From the NCBI GenBank assembly GCA_038380795.1, contig CM076266.1:45282425-45346424 (forward strand): 64,000 nucleotides of DNA, read 5' to 3'. Source of the DNA: Pyrocephalus nanus (taxonomy: Eukaryota > Chordata > Aves > Passeriformes > Tyrannidae). The notes below the pieces were generated by a model. That model was not told the DNA's origin and did not search any database. It saw nothing but the letters and a program-made list of their open reading frames with translations. Within the stretch, counting starts at the first letter, position 1, and every line of letters starts with the position of its first letter. The translations under genes were made by a program, and so were the position numbers. This document shows positions 23,215 to 38,100 of this stretch, in pieces.

Positions 23215-26200
23215 TTCTTAAAAGGCAAAAAGAAGAATTGGAAAAAGCTAGTGTTATGTCATAAAAAGATCTGTTAGGGATTTAGTTTTATTGTTTTAAG
23301 AGGAAAGTAATATGCTCAGCTAAAAAAATGCAATGTAGATGATATTTTTTTATTTTCTTAATGGCATATTGCACCTGTTATTCTTTTCAAAGTATTTTTT
23401 TTTATGTCTGTGATTTGTCTAACTTCCTTCTTGAAAGGTCTAGCAAATCTTCCAGTGTAAAACATAACTGAAGTGTGTATTTTCCTAACAAAAATTAATG
23501 TTCTGCTTCCCACATTAAATAAGTATTAATAAAATATACACACCTAACAAAATAGTGTAGAGCTTCCACCTTATACAGAAATACCCCAGTCCATACTCAT
23601 TTCTCTCAGAAAAGCTTGGGAATATATATTAATCTTATCATATGTTCTAGGAAAGCTAAAAAAGAGCTAGACTAGGATGGAAAGTTCACTGCAACAGTCC
23701 TCACAGAGAGAAATTATTAGGAAGTGTGTGCTGAATTCAAGATTTATAGAATATGGAGTGTGACTATCTCCCCTGTAGTCTGCTGGGTGTTGTCTGAAAC
23801 CTGCAACTACAGTTAACTGTTTTCCCACCAAGAATTACTATATATATGGCCCATTCCCTGTCCAGAACACCTTGGCATGGCAGAGTAGCCACAATTTTTG
23901 TGCCAGCTGTGTCGTAACACTGGTCTGTAAGATGAACAACTACGGTCATCTGAGTCTGTGCAAGGGGGTTGCATTGCTAGAGGGGATTTTCTGTGCTTCT
24001 TAAAGGATTCACTATATAATTAAATCTTGGAATAAACCATTTGATAAAACAATTGTCTTCATTTCAACCTAGAAGCAACCATTATAATCTATTAGAATGA
24101 TGATGCTGGAAAGAATTACATTTATTTAATGGACAACCACACTCTAAACCAGGTCACAGTGTAACCTTATTGCTAAGCACAATGACAAGGGCAAGGTAGA
24201 GGGTACAGGGACAACTGTGCTTAAGCCTATGTGTGCTGCAGGAAGCCTTACACTCTGATGAAATACATAGTCCATGATTTAGTATTTGAAATAATCTGTA
24301 GAATACTCACAGACCTTTTTTGTATCAATGAAACCACAGGACCTGGTAAGTCATTATTCTGACCTTGCTACTTTGAAAAGCTTCCAAAGTTATGATAGTA
24401 AAAGTACAACATCAAAGTTTTTTCCTACATAAATAAGGATTAGATACTGTGGGAAAAAGAGCAAAAGCGACGAATATGCCTTTGGGGTACCTTTATTTTA
24501 ATTTTATAGTTATATTTTGTGATCTTGTTAATATAATTAAAAATGTAGACTTAAACATGTCAGGAGCATAAAACAAAATAGGAAATAATATCAAGGAGAC
24601 CTTGTAAACTGTGTAAATAATATTGCATCATCAGATATATTTTAAGCACAAACTAATAACACCACTTTCTGATACCGTCCTCAATAGGAGAGAGGGAGGA
24701 ATAAGCCAAACATTTTTATGTGGCTTTACACACAGAGAGACACGGGCCTGCCACCTGGTTGACAGAGCCTTCACCTGGCAAATAAGTATGGGATTGAATC
24801 CTCTTCCTCTCAGGAGAGGGTTTTTTCTCTGTAGTTGACTACTATGGAAAACTGGGTGGTAGTCACAGGCACTGATTAAAAAAAGAATCCATCAAGTCTT
24901 CATTTGGGGTATTTGTGGCACTGGAACAGGTCAGTGCTGTTGAATAACTTAGGTATCCCTCCACCTCATTTTTAAATCTCAAAAAGAGGTATACTAGAGT
25001 TAGGACTCTGCCTACAAGGATCTGAGCAGCAACGTAATGCAAAATGCCAATGCCAAGGGAGCCCAGGCAGCCACAAAGCTAGAGGTTTCAGATTTCCATT
25101 TTATTATTTAGGCAGTTCAATTTTCCTCAGTCTTGCCTTTGATACCTGATTTTTCCTTTTAACCTCAGCCATCTTTTAACTGTTCTCTGCTTCTTTCTTC
25201 TCAGAGTGGGGAGACACCAAATTCTGAGTAAAAACTGATTCCGTGGTACTGTCTTTAACTGTGTTCAAACACAGTCATCTGTCCAAGCACAGACAAGATA
25301 ATTTAGAGATTTTTGGGGTTTTTTACGAAGTACATTTCCTTCTGCTATCCCTCTTTTTTCACAGTATCACTTTTAACAGACGCATAATATGGTACTTAAT
25401 ACACCATGGGCAAATTGTTCCTAAAATGAAATAACATGATCTCCACTCAACCAAGAAGAGAAAATAAGATTGATGTACTTTAACTGAATTACATAAAAGA
25501 AGGTCAGAATGCAGCTTCAGTGTTTTTGTGTCATATTGGTATAAAAAGTAAATCTTAATATGACTGCTGGGAAATCTGACAGTGTTTCAAAAAGTGTTTA
25601 AAGTCTTGGAATCTCAACTCTCAAGGATAAATGGGTATACTGAGTCTTCCTAAACTACTTAATATTAGGGGCTGGATATTAGATACTTGGAGTAATACAG
25701 CTGTAAAAGAACAGGGACTACATTTGCATATCTAATAGTCAGTCCTGAATATCTTTAAATTCCTACATATTGCAAAAGGAAAAACAGTATGAAGGTATGC
25801 TTTCGGATCAGACAATGCTAGGAAGCTATATTGGTTTTACTGATGGTTTATTTTTTTAATCTCATGAAAATTTTTAAGTCTTATCAAGTTGTTTCTGTGT
25901 ACTATGAATTAACAGTTGCATGAAAAAGAAGACATTGCAGTAAGTCTGCGAGGGAAACAGGACAGTACACTCAGGAACAACTTGAGATTATGGAGGATTA
26001 GGGCACAGTGGTAAAAGCTGAACCACAAACAGTGCAAGTAATGCCTATGTTCTTGAATTTTATTTTGCACTTTTATTAATGCTGGCATTGTATCCAAGAT
26101 GACCATGCCAGTGGTGAATTGAAATAACCTGAAGGCATCTCTAATTTACACCTCAAGGTGTAAATGTACTCATGCCCTCTTTCCCTTACTGTGGTAGCAA

Positions 26201-28769
26201 GAAAAAGTGTTGTTTATGAACCCTTATATTGATATTTTAAAGCATCAAATCATACTCTTGTGCTCTAAGAAGTATATTTCTCTGCTATGAAGCAGGAATA
26301 ATCAGAGGAATATGAGTGATTCATTTGGAAATATGTGGTTCAATGATAACAGGTGGTTCCTCTGTAGTATAGACTGGTTAAACAGTAAGGATGACTTTGT
26401 CAGAATTTCTTTAGTAAAGGGAATTCTTGCAAGATCAGAGGATCAAATGTTTTGCAGTCATACAAAAAAGCATGGATTCCTCTATATAAAGACGGAAAAG
26501 TAAGAAGCAGTACTGAACAGGAAGGCAGACCTTTTTGTTTTCTTTATATATCCCCAAACTTTTTTTTGTAATTCTGATCCTGAATATATGGAGCTTCTTA
26601 GGAAGGAAAAGTACTTCTGCTAGTGTAACTCCTTTATTCTTATGTAAATATATAATCCAATTACAATAAATCCTTGAAGTTTACTTGAAATCTAGCTGTC
26701 AGAAAAAACAAATTATGCACCTTTTTTTTTCTTTTAAATGAATACTAGTGTTAATAAAAGGAAATGACCTGAAACTTTTTCTTCCTTCCTTTTTTTATTT
26801 TCCTATCATTGTAAGAAAACAAAAATTAAGTGAGAATATGAATGAACTCAACTATATTAGCTGTTACTTCTAAAAATTCACAATCTCTACTCTCTTATAT
26901 TATTTTATAACTGTTTTACACATATCTATTTTCAACATATATATTTGAGATAACATCCATATGTATGTTATTGTACTGAACTGATTTTTTTTTCCAGATA
27001 ATATTTATATTCCACATTTGAAAGGCTTGCATCATTTATGCAGTCACCAATATTTGACTATGAAATGAAATTGAACATCTCATCTGTGATAATAAAAACC
27101 CTAAAGATAAACATCACAAATGTTTTCATATTCTGTGTGTGTTACTTTGAAAACTTCAGAAGACATTATTTTAAGGTATTAGAAAATATTTTATATAACT
27201 TTTCAACATTTACTTGTATTTTGACATTCAAAAAGATGCTTTAGGCACAAGAGATTTCTGAATAACACTGATAGTTGTCCTCTTCACTGTTTTCATTTAA
27301 AAAGGATACACACAATGGTACTTATCAGGTTTACTGTGAATTATAATGCTTTTGCACTTATCACTAATCACCAAACCAGCAGCTCCCCATAAAGTAGAAG
27401 TTTAGAGATTGGATTGCTACTGCAACTTCCTTTGGTAGTTTTTATATTTTAATATGACACTCTATTATATTTAATTCCTCATGCTGAAGTCATTAGCTAT
27501 TAATGTGAAGTAGCATATCGTTATCTCTGTTGCTGAACTGCAATTATTTCAAACAGTTTGAGTTGTTATTAAGTGAAGGCAATTTCTAAACTGTTTTAAT
27601 TTTGTATGTGCTAAGGTTTATATGTCTGTTCAGCTTTTTTCCCCTCTATGCTTCATTTTGTTAAAGTGACTGACAAGAAGTAGAGCTGGCTTTTCATTGC
27701 AAGTGCTCATGAGCACCGTTAATTCAAAGATTTATTGTCTTGAGAAATAGGCAGAGGTTGACATTCCAAGTTTCTTTTATGTAAGAAGTCTGTAATTTCA
27801 GCCACATGTCTCTCCTCCCTCACTCACCTTGTGCTGCTCAGAGTTCTGCACTGGGAATCTAATTTGTAGAAACCAGGGTTTGGACAGTGCAGGACTAGTG
27901 GGACCTGGAACGCTTAGCAGTCTGCAAATAGTGCCAAATCTATAACTTCAAACTCATTCAGGAATTTATAAAAGGCTGTTGTATTTGTAGCAATCAAGCA
28001 TTGCTTAGTTAGATTGCATTGAAGGTTTTTTTTTTTATGCTTGCAACTGGCAAATTCCCCTAAAGCAAACTGCAAATTTGGAGGGCATAAAAAAGGGCGC
28101 TTTTTTCTACCATTCATTTAACTGAAAAAAAAAAAAAAAAGTTTTTACTGCTTTGCTTGAGCTTCAGTGAGTCACATCTATCCTAAATTTTCATTTGTAC
28201 TGCAAGACACAAATGTAATTTTTCTACTGTGGGTACTCAAGACTGCTTCATAAAACTGCTCCCTCAATCTGAATTTTACTCCTGTTGCGAAAGGAGCAAG
28301 GTAACTCTAAAGTGACATGTGAAGGGAAATGTTAGGTAATGGTCCCCCCCAAACCTGTGATGTTTGACCATGTAGACCAGTCTAAGCAGAATGCATGCCG
28401 TGGCTGCACAACTCACTTGTAAGCAACAGATATATCAATCAGCCTCATGACAGGTTTAAGTTCCAACTTTGTCTCTTTGTCTGTCCCCGCCTACTACTTC
28501 TTTGGAACACACTGGGGCACGTCAGCATTTCTCACAGACAAGTAATATGTGTAACTGATTGGCTTGTGTAGTAGCAACTGTTACTATTAAAGAACATGGT
28601 ATTTAAATAGTCTTTTGCAATTGGGTGGGAATCTTCAAGAAGATGCTGGATTTCAACTATTTTTCCAGTCCTCTTTTAAAGAGAAAAATTATGAGACAGT
28701 TTTTATGGCAAAATAGACCCACTATTGATATCAGCATACCAAAATAAATACATCTCCTGATTTAAAAAG
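23215..28769. other. Gene-free AT-rich stretch
   Basis: No gene or repeat family is recognised. A perfect 14-base palindrome lies at 27703-27716, a poly-T run near 28028-28036 and a poly-A run near 28124-28140. The open frames are short and lack domains. Confidence 0.5.
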
Positions 28770-28798
28770 AAACAAACAAACAAACAAACAAACAAACA
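28770..28798. repeat. (AAAC)n microsatellite
   Basis: About seven perfect AAAC units follow an A-rich lead. It may be the remnant of a retroelement tail, but no element body is recognised beside it. Confidence 0.95.
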
Positions 28799-31700
28799 TA
28801 ATAAAACCCGAACTAACAAATGCTTGAATTTTAATTTGGTAGAATGATTGAACTAAGCATTTTTATTTAATTGCATTGCAATCTTTTACTTTGTAATCCT
28901 CTGGCTATGATATGCATGCGTTTTTGTCAGAAAACTGAAGCTCTTGATTTTTCACTGCTGTTACACTGAATTGTATTTCAATTCAGAAGACTGAAATATA
29001 CCAACTTGTTTAGAAAAATCATAGTTTGCTTGATTTTTTTTTCTGAAATCTGTAGTTTGAACCAAATTTTGTTATGTGAAGTGTGACTTTGTAACCCTGA
29101 TCATTCTTATTTTTGGATTTCCTTATTTTTGTAAGAAATTCTTAAAATTTTTAATGGCTTATATTATTTTTGCTACATTAACATCTTTCCTTCAGTTCCC
29201 TAACTGTGAGGAACTTCTTTCCCATCACTGCTTTTTGTCTCCAAGCACAGACTTTGAGGTTAGTGGTTTCTCTCCTGGAATGCTAGCTGGCAGAAAATTT
29301 CATTATCTCCTTCAGTCTCCACTTCTGCTCTGTTTCTCCATTTATGCTGACTGTGCACAATTTTCTGTTTCTGCTTGTTTTCCTTCATCTCACCCTGTCT
29401 ATTTGCACAGCTCAGATTCTTCACTAGCTTTGATGACCTTTTAATCATTGTGTAATCAAGGTGGTTAGGCAGTGCTTCTGAGAGCAAGTGGGTAACAGTG
29501 AGTGGAGGGTAACGACTGCTGTTTGCTGAGTTCATTGCATGTCAAGCATGATTGAATCAGCAATATGATCAGATTCATTGTGGTCCAGATATTACTGAAA
29601 ACAGTCATTCCCTTAACTATGCTCTCTGCCTCATTTCTTTGCTGTTTTGTTCCTGCTTAAATAATCAGTGACCTCTCTAGTTACCCTTACTGTTTTGAAA
29701 TAGTACTGCTTTTTGGAAGTATTGTGCTGTGAGACAACCTGAGATATCTTTGACCAGGTTGAGGTTCTCCAAACCACAGTTGGGAAGTGACTGACACAAA
29801 GTTAGCTTCCATCTTCCTTCAAAGTACAATTCATACAGTCTGTCCAACTGAGGTGTTCATGGACCGTCATGTATAAACAGAAGCCTTACTTTATCATTGT
29901 CCATCATTGCATTTGCCTATCTTAGCTATTTATCCACTGTCAGTCAGTGTAATACCTGTGACATCCTGAACATCAGATCCCTAATTGTTCTGAGAGAGCA
30001 ATCACATGCATGATGAATGCCCAAGATGCCCTTGCACATGCACTGATCTGCAGCCAGATTTCAACTTCCTGACTTGATTTTGTAGTTTTTGATGCCACTG
30101 ATGTTGACAGAATATTGACACGTGCCAGGAACAACAACATGCTTGCTTAAGTATTGGCTTTCACAAAGTATAGATTGGAGTTATCTGAACTAAAAATAAC
30201 AGATAACTGGTTGTGAGCTTTAGCAGTCAAAAGAACAGACCCCTGAAGGAGTTAGATATCCTAATGAAGGCCAGTGGACAAACAGATCTAGTACTGGGAA
30301 ACATCATGGTCTGCAAATTCATGATACTTTTTCAAACTATTTTATGCCTACTGGCAGCATTTCCTTATATGCGAGGAAGGTTTCAGTTATTTCATGGCTC
30401 ACAAAATAATGTTCTTTGTGTAGTCCCCTTTGTTGATTTCTTGCAATTTAACATCCACTGGTCCCCGCAAATACTTTCTACTTCAAGAAACACAAGTAGC
30501 AAAGATAAGACCAATTACCAAAAGTTTTTTTGAAAACTTTGGCTAATTTGAGTTAGTACAGTGATACATCAACAGTCTGCAAGCCCCTTACCATAATTTT
30601 GTGTGTGTTCCTATTCCGTAAACTACAGAGAGAAAGCCAGAAGAATTGGAAACATTCCAACACATGCAACAATTTTTTTTAGTGTTATTTCTCTTGGAAA
30701 AAGGAAAAATTAAAGGTTCAGACATATTTTTATGAGACAAATAATGATAATTGAAATTTTCACAGCATCACTAGATCATAAATTGAGAATCAGTTTTGCA
30801 TATATTTACCCATATTGTGTCACTGAAATACTGGGTTTTTTTAACAGCTTTGGTATAGTGCAGAATTGGTTGATTTTTGTTTGAATTTCTTTAGTACACA
30901 AATACAAATAATTGACTGTCTGAGTTTCATGACTTGGAAGAAAAAAATAATAAAAAAAATAAACAAATTTCCAGTCTATAGTGCACTGGATGGGGGAAGG
31001 GGGGGAAGTTGGAAAAGGAAAAAAATGAAAGAAAAAATAATATTATAGGTTTCCTGGTTGTTCTGAGTTTTCATATTTTATTTTTGATAATTAAAATACT
31101 TTATATACTTCTACAAAGACTATCGTACCATATAATAGCAATATCTGTTTTCTAATTTTTAGAATTTATTTTTAAAAAACATGGCTCTGAGATTAAGAAG
31201 TTTCATGTAAAAACATTGCAAGACTGAAATTATTTGAAAAACTTTTAACACCCATTACAAAGTATGAAAAACCAAAAGATTTTATAGCAGAAATTATTTT
31301 CTAGTTTCAAATTCACATTGTACTTTGAGAAAATTTTAATTTCAAATTAAAAGGGGGAAAATTAAACAGCGGGTAATATTAAAAGATGTATCATGTTATA
31401 TTTTTGACCTTTATAATCTTATTTTTAACTAGAACTTAAATATAGTCTTTGAAAGAATTTAAACAAATTATATGGAAACTTGTGGCAGAAACATTCTTAT
31501 ACTATATGAACAAATTTTATCTCCCAAGGTACATTCTGACATGCCTTTTGAATCATTTATCACATGACAATTTCTGGATATTAAAAAGAACAATTCTCTC
31601 AGGGTCATTATAATTTGATGTCAGTTTAAGCACATTTTAAGTCTAAAAAAATGAAATTAATTGATGTCTTCAAATATAACTTAAAGCTAACTGGACATTC

Positions 31701-34700
31701 AATGTCAAACATCCACTGGACATTCAAAGTATTGGTAGTGACAGACAGTTTGTGGCACAGATTCTTAGCTCATGTAGATTTATGAGAATCCATTAACATC
31801 ATCATAGTGACATTGATTTTTGTTGTCTTTAAAATATTTTTTCTTCTTTTGCATAGTCTGACTCTGTTGCAAATGTATTGAGATTTCTGTTCATCACAAC
31901 AGTAAACTAAGTAAAAGGGAATCATGTTTGCATGTTTTGTTTCTGTGACAATTATAATGTTTTCACTTCCCAGAAGTGCCCACTAAATTACAAAAATGTT
32001 TCTCCTGAGCACAATAATGAATAAATTTTACTCAGGGAGACCTTATATTCTAGCTGCACACTAAGCATCAATTAACACTCAAATGCCAATCTGTAAGTAG
32101 GTTCTGAAATGAAGAATTAGGCATATGAAATGACAAGCTGAACAGAAAAAACCTCTTTGATTCAGTATTGGTAGGATTTATACACTACCCAAATTCCTTT
32201 GGTGCATGGTATTACCATTGGCTTAAAAATTGATCAGCATTTTCCAACAGTGCAACAAAACCCTTTGCTCTGCCTCCTGCCCCCTGAGCAATGCCGTCTT
32301 TGTTTGCCAAAGCAGCAGATCCCAACACTTCTGAGCTTTTCAACCTTTACTCGTGTTGGTGATTACCTTTGCAATTCATGCTGTGTAGATTGTGGATGCT
32401 ATTTACAGATCCCCACGAGGGGAAGAAAAAAATTTGTAAGGAAAGGTTAAAATTAATTAATTAAATAATCTTTTTAGTTCCTCCTGAAAAATCCAAACTG
32501 TCCAGTTTTTAATGCACATGAAAGTTTTCAAAACATGCTGAGTATTTGGAGCCACTGTGTGTCACATCTCTGTGCATGGATATACCACTGTGAGCATGGG
32601 ACAGATAAGCTGTTCCATGGTGCAGAGGTGATACAGCTCTTGGAGTCCATTCTACCATTCAGATCTGGAACAGGACACCCAGTTAGGATTTCCATATCAG
32701 GGAAAATATTTTCTGCAGATGTTTAGTGAATGAAGAATATGAGCAGGAGCCAACTAATCTTCAATGACTTTGTGACAACAAAATGTGTTGTTCCCATTCT
32801 TTGTAAAAGACATTCTTGAAGGCAAAACAGAAGTAAACAATTTTAAAAAAATTAGGGAAAATTTCTCTTGAGCAGTTCTCTTATGTCTCCTTGATTTTTG
32901 TTTTCCTTGTAAACTAATCACACAAGAATGAAGACAAACCAGTTCTTTGTAAATCATGAGGCTTGAAAGCAGGTGCTTTGGGGAGACACACAATTTTATT
33001 GGCAAAGCAGCATCTCACAGAGGCATGGTGAGGGCTATATGCCTCTAGACAGGTTCTATTCCATAGTCATCATCAACATATATTTGCTAAATGCAAATCT
33101 CTGTCAAGTAGTGTGATAGAACTATTGTACCCAAGAGCAGGAACAGAAAATTAAGACAGGCAGTCTAAGCAGGATGAAGGTGTTTTACAAACTATTAGCT
33201 GAGATTGTCCCTTTTCATTTCCATTTTTAAACCCAGAATGTCTTCTATGAAAAGAAAAATAGTGGTATTTAAGGTATTGTTATGCTAAGTTTATCAACTT
33301 CTTTCTCTACACAGTTTCAAGTGATCCATGAGCCAAATTAGGATATCTGTATTTCCTGAATTGTTGCTTCAGAAATCCCAGAGGTACTTCAAGCTGAGAG
33401 ACTATGATAGGGAGATACAGCTGCTGAACTCTATCAGTCCCAAAGCCATGCCTCTGAGGAACAGTGTAGCTTCATTATGTAATGCATACAAAACCTATGA
33501 ATATTTGTATCTGAGCCAGGAATATTAAGTATTATGCAAGACTTGTAGTAATATTTCTAGCTTTCTACAGTAACAAAATAGACAGGCATATATATTAATC
33601 TAATTTTATCTTTCTTCATCTGACAAAGACTGAAACAAGAACACAAAATAACTTCTCTTTCTTCTTGGAAGAAATCCCAGCTGACAAGAGCTCTCCAGGA
33701 GCGAGGCTGGTTTAACCAAATCCATGGAGAGGCAAGAATTTCTTATATTTCTCTTGCATTTCACTGAACCCCAGACCAAAGAAAGAAATATTAAAGGTTA
33801 TGTTTTATTCTGCTATAGTAGCATTTCTTAACTTAGGAGAACATGAGTAAAGGTGGCCTGTTGAGATTTGACATGACAACCAATGTCATCTTGTTGAGGT
33901 ACAGCTTATAGAACAGATGTCCATTTATAGCACAGTACAAAATCTTTAATGCCTTTTAAAAGCAGAGCTTTTAAAAGTGGGTTTTTTAAGGGATTTTTTT
34001 TTTCCCAGAGATAGAAAGCTACCATATTTTATGCCTGCAACTACTGCTGCACAATGCCTTCTTTCCCACCCCTGGTGTGATTATTCTCTGGGAAATCACA
34101 AATTAATGATAATATATAATTTTCTTTCAAGTTAGTAGAAAAACAAAGAAATCCCAGACCTCTGGCTTTATTATTAATGATTGTGGATTTCACAAAAGGT
34201 AATAATTAGTTTCAAGAAGGACAATTTTTTTCCGGCAAGATTGCCAAGTCACTTCTTCACAATCTCAGTGCTTTCATGGTTTTTAAAGAAATAATATATA
34301 ATTTAATTAAATAAATATTTAATTGACCCGAGTAAAGAAGCTTGACTTACACTCAGGAACAGAATAGTCTTAAATGCTTAAATATTTCCAAAGTTTTAAT
34401 TTCTTCTATTCAAACTATTTTATAATAGAACAAATATGGACTTATTTCATCACTACTACTTGTGAATAATTTTTTTAGCCCGTTTTATCTAAGTAGTTCT
34501 AAACTTTGAGACATTCCAAGTACTAAACAATTCTGCAGTTTGGTAAATTTCTTCTATTTTTGATAGAGTAACTAAAAAAGTAAGGTCTCATATAACCTCC
34601 TTAACCCTACTTAAGAATTTGCTTATGCCTCATTGACTTTATTATAAAAAAAATGTACATAAATCCTAGCATGTGCTTACATATATTTCTGAATCATGGC

Positions 34701-35719
34701 CAGGATGTTAGAATAACCAAAGACAAAATCTGTTACTCCATGTATATAGATTTTACTTGATTCTCACATTGCAAGGACAATATGTCCTTTACTCAATACA
34801 GTTGGAGTCTACCACATTCTTCCTGGTTAATTGTTCATCATGGGATTAAACAGAAAAGGTTGAGTTAATAATGCCAAACATATACATTATCAGAAGGACT
34901 TCAAATTTCAATTGACTAAACGGTAAATAACTGGGAGTTCTATGCCTTAGAAAATATTCTCCATTGCAAAATTTCAGCTTGTTAGCTAGAAGTGACTGTG
35001 GTTTCAGGTGATTAGGAAAGCTGAAGATGTGCTTTTTGAAGTGGAAAGGCATGGACAGTACTTATTCTGTTAAGTAGTAATAGACCTATCTACCATTAAA
35101 TTCTGGACCAACCACGATAAAAAATCAGGTACAAATTCAATAGATTTACCATTTGGCAGTAAATCTTAGCTTGAAAAGGACATACTGAAATTTAAAAGTA
35201 CCTGTTAAAAACCTTTCAAAAATGGAACATTCCCACTGCATTAATCATCTACATATCTCAGTATAAGACTGCAAGTTATCACTAGCTGTTTGCTGTTGCA
35301 GCATCCATGTACTTTCAAAAATACTTGTTTGTTAAGGATTACGTATCACTTTTCAGAAATGTTTTTGGTATCACTGCTTTCCAGAGAGAGTTCGAATTAC
35401 ATCATAGATTTGCATTAACTTATATCATTCATAAAATCCATTGAATGACACACATGCCATCTATAAATTGATCCTCTTAAATTATTGCCTTGAACACAAT
35501 ACTCATTAAAATGCATATACTTGGTGGTGTCATGATCTTGTGTTATACTGTAAGGTCTACATCATTAGACTGCAGAAAGCTGTGAAAACCTGCACAACTA
35601 ATAAAAAAGACCTTGAAATTGTCTTTAATCTCATTTTAAACATGGAGAAATTAGAAAATTAAAAGTTTTTAAGTACCTATAGCCCATCTTTGCAGTCAAG
35701 AAAAAGGTCCCTATTCACA
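28799..35719. other. Gene-free AT-rich stretch
   Basis: About 6.9 kb with no recognisable gene. The longest open frame (29076-29444, 122 codons) is hydrophobic and Phe/Ser-rich, with no domain. Another at 30213-30533 is similarly anonymous. A short direct repeat (CTGGACATTCAA) occurs twice near 31690 and 31715. Confidence 0.5.
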
Positions 35720-35836
35720 AAATCACAGAATGCCTCCCACTGTAGCAGCCAGGGACACTTTCCACTAGACGATGTTCAATGCTCCATCTTACCTGGCACT
35801 GAATGCTTCCAGGAATGGGGCATCCAAAACTTCTCT
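35720..35836 (-). mobile_element. CR1 LINE 3'-terminal fragment
   Basis: The plus strand begins with an AATCACAGAATG remnant of the terminal octamers. It then reads the reverse complement of the CR1 3' UTR: 'agggacactttccactagac', 'gctccatcttacctggc', 'tgcttccaggaatggggca' and 'tccaaaacttctct'. The copy is only about 115 bases long, strongly 5'-truncated. It belongs to a different 3' UTR type from the copies at 7.4 and 55 kb, which carry the 'ctgctcaaag' type sequence. Confidence 0.88.
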
Positions 35837-37212
35837 TAAATGGAATAAAGATAACACTAAAAATGGGAGGTGACACAGCAAGGCAGCAAAACTGACCCTT
35901 GAGCCATCTCTCTACTCTTCACAACTTCTCACTTTGACTCTACACTTAGATTTCCTTTTCTTAGGTTTTTCATTACAGGTAAAATATTAAGAACTTCTTT
36001 CCTATATTTAGGAAAATACTTTCTCACTTTCTCCTGATGTAAGCATCAGGAGCAGCAGCAGTTGCTAAACAAACTTTTTTTCATGAACGACAGAGTAAAC
36101 AGTCTCATGAAATCTGCATGAGCTGTCAGAGCATGACTTTATGGTTACCTTGGGGCTGCAGCAATTAAAATATGGTATTTATTTAAAAAGAAAAATGTCA
36201 GGCTCTTTCAATTCTCCGAACTATAAGCTGTTTTTGTGTTTTAACTACTCCTTTTTGCTATGGGATCATCTGCAAGCTGAATACTATTAAATTGAACATA
36301 ATAATAAAATTATATTACTCAATTTATTGGGTAGGCTTTCTAAAGACTCCAACAAGTTGATGAGGATGTCTTTAGAGAACCTGAGTGTACAAGTCAGAAT
36401 TATATGATCAACATGCTTGGAAAGGTATCTTATTCAAAGCTGAGATATTTTTATAAACTTGGTTTTTTCTCTGTATTAATTTGTCATAAAATCCTTGGCT
36501 GTTGAAAAATCTGGACTTGCAGTGTGGACAGGAATACTCTGTGCTTGTGTCTTCTTTATATGGTACCTCTTTCTCTTTCCAAGAATGAAAGCTCTGAATG
36601 AAGACTGGAAGATGTCTGGTTGTTGATCAAATAGAAGTAGAACAGGAGACCTTTGTTAATATTTAGCTACTTAATATTTGACTCATCTTGCTCTGAAAGC
36701 AAGGCACTTAAAAAACACATGAAAAAAGCTGGAAATACTTAATGTTCTTCTCCTTTCTCCAACTCTACTCTGTAGTGTTGTAACACTTCAGGCAATGCAA
36801 GTCTGTACACAATACTTTCTCAAGTTTTCTAGCTCGGAAGATTGTTAGAAATTTAAAGATACTATCTATGTTGCAAAAGATGTTACCAAGATCATGAAAA
36901 AAGAAAGCCGCAAAATGAAATAACACTCTAGCCATGATTCTGGTGGTTTAGAATTCATCTGGGACATTGAACATAGAAGCTTTAGAACCTGATCTAAAAA
37001 AGGGAAACATGGATCTGGTATATCCCTGTTAGAGCTGATTCTTCTGAGATGAATGCTTCTTCAGATCTGGTCAGAAATTACCTTTTTGAGAAATTCTTCA
37101 CTAAATGAGCATAATGCAGCAAGAACTTCAGCTGCATTTAAAAGGATTGAATGAAAAAATTTCCAAACTACTTTAAATTTGAGTTAATGCACACACATAT
37201 GTGCAGTGTGCA
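35837..37212. other. Non-coding stretch with a short perfect hairpin
   Basis: No gene is recognised. A perfect 9-base inverted repeat with a 4-base loop lies at 36031-36052. Confidence 0.5.
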
Positions 37213-37264
37213 CAAAAAAAAAAAAAACAAAACAAAACAAAAAAAAAAAAACCACAAAAAAACC
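37213..37264. repeat. A-rich low-complexity tract
   Basis: Runs of A are broken by single C bases (AAAAC-type units). The Lys-rich frame that crosses it is an artefact of the tract. Confidence 0.95.
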
Positions 37265-37989
37265 CCAGTCTGCTGAGACAAGTTGCTTACTCTGATGTAT
37301 TTTCACTGTACATTTCAGATGTAATAACATGTATTTGCGATGTAATTTCTCATGGCAGTTTTACTTTTATCTGTGACCTACTGTGCCATCATTGGTTTTA
37401 GTAAGTCTTTCTGTTTATTTCACATTGCCAGATAAGTAGCTGCACAGGCTAAGAACTTAGAGACATGCTTCATTACACTAAAATGAGTATTCAACACAGT
37501 AAAATACTATGGATTATAAAAATTTTCTGATGTTAGATATATCTATAAATAAGAAGAAAATATATAAGCTGAGATATAAACAAATATATAGACCTAAGGT
37601 TCATTCAATGAAATATAATTTTTGACCCGGAACACTTGGATAAAGATCTGAAAAGGCCTACATGAAAAATAAGGACTGATAGTCAGTAATTCAGATGTAA
37701 AAGTCATTGTGTAATTCCAGGTCATGACATTAACAAAAACAGAATTTATTGATTAGTTAATAATTAATAAAAACTTGTTATTAATATATTAGTGCAAATT
37801 AAATGCACAAAAGATATGCTGTGACATCTGCAGACAGTTGTTTGAAAGACATTCTTTGATAATCTGTGTATGCCAGACTTTTCGAATACAAAGCTTTATG
37901 ACTCCTGTGTGATTTATCTCTGCATGTTTACACACATGGAAGCAAAATCACAGTGAGCTTCTTAGTGATTGGGTGATATCTACACAGCT
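37265..37989. other. Non-coding AT-rich stretch
   Basis: No gene or known repeat is recognised. Confidence 0.55.
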
Positions 37990-38100
37990 GCAAAACACAC
38001 ACCAAACCAACCAACCAACCAACCAACCAACCAACCAACCAAAAAACAAAAAACCAAACCAAACCAAAAAAAACCACACACACGAAAACCCACACAACAA
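37990..38100. repeat. (CCAA)n microsatellite with A-rich flank
   Basis: About nine perfect CCAA units lie at roughly 38006-38042. AAACC and AAAAC variants and a short CACACA run follow. Minus-strand frames through it give a periodic Gly-Trp-Leu-Val repeat, which reflects the tetranucleotide read in three frames and is not a protein. Confidence 0.95.

Noticed and set aside
28770..28798. CRISPR-like repeat array
   Set aside because: The repeats in this and other tracts are simple units without spacers.
29076..29444. 122-codon hydrophobic frame
   Set aside because: It has no domain, no splice signals, and a Phe/Ser/Leu bias expected from T-rich DNA.
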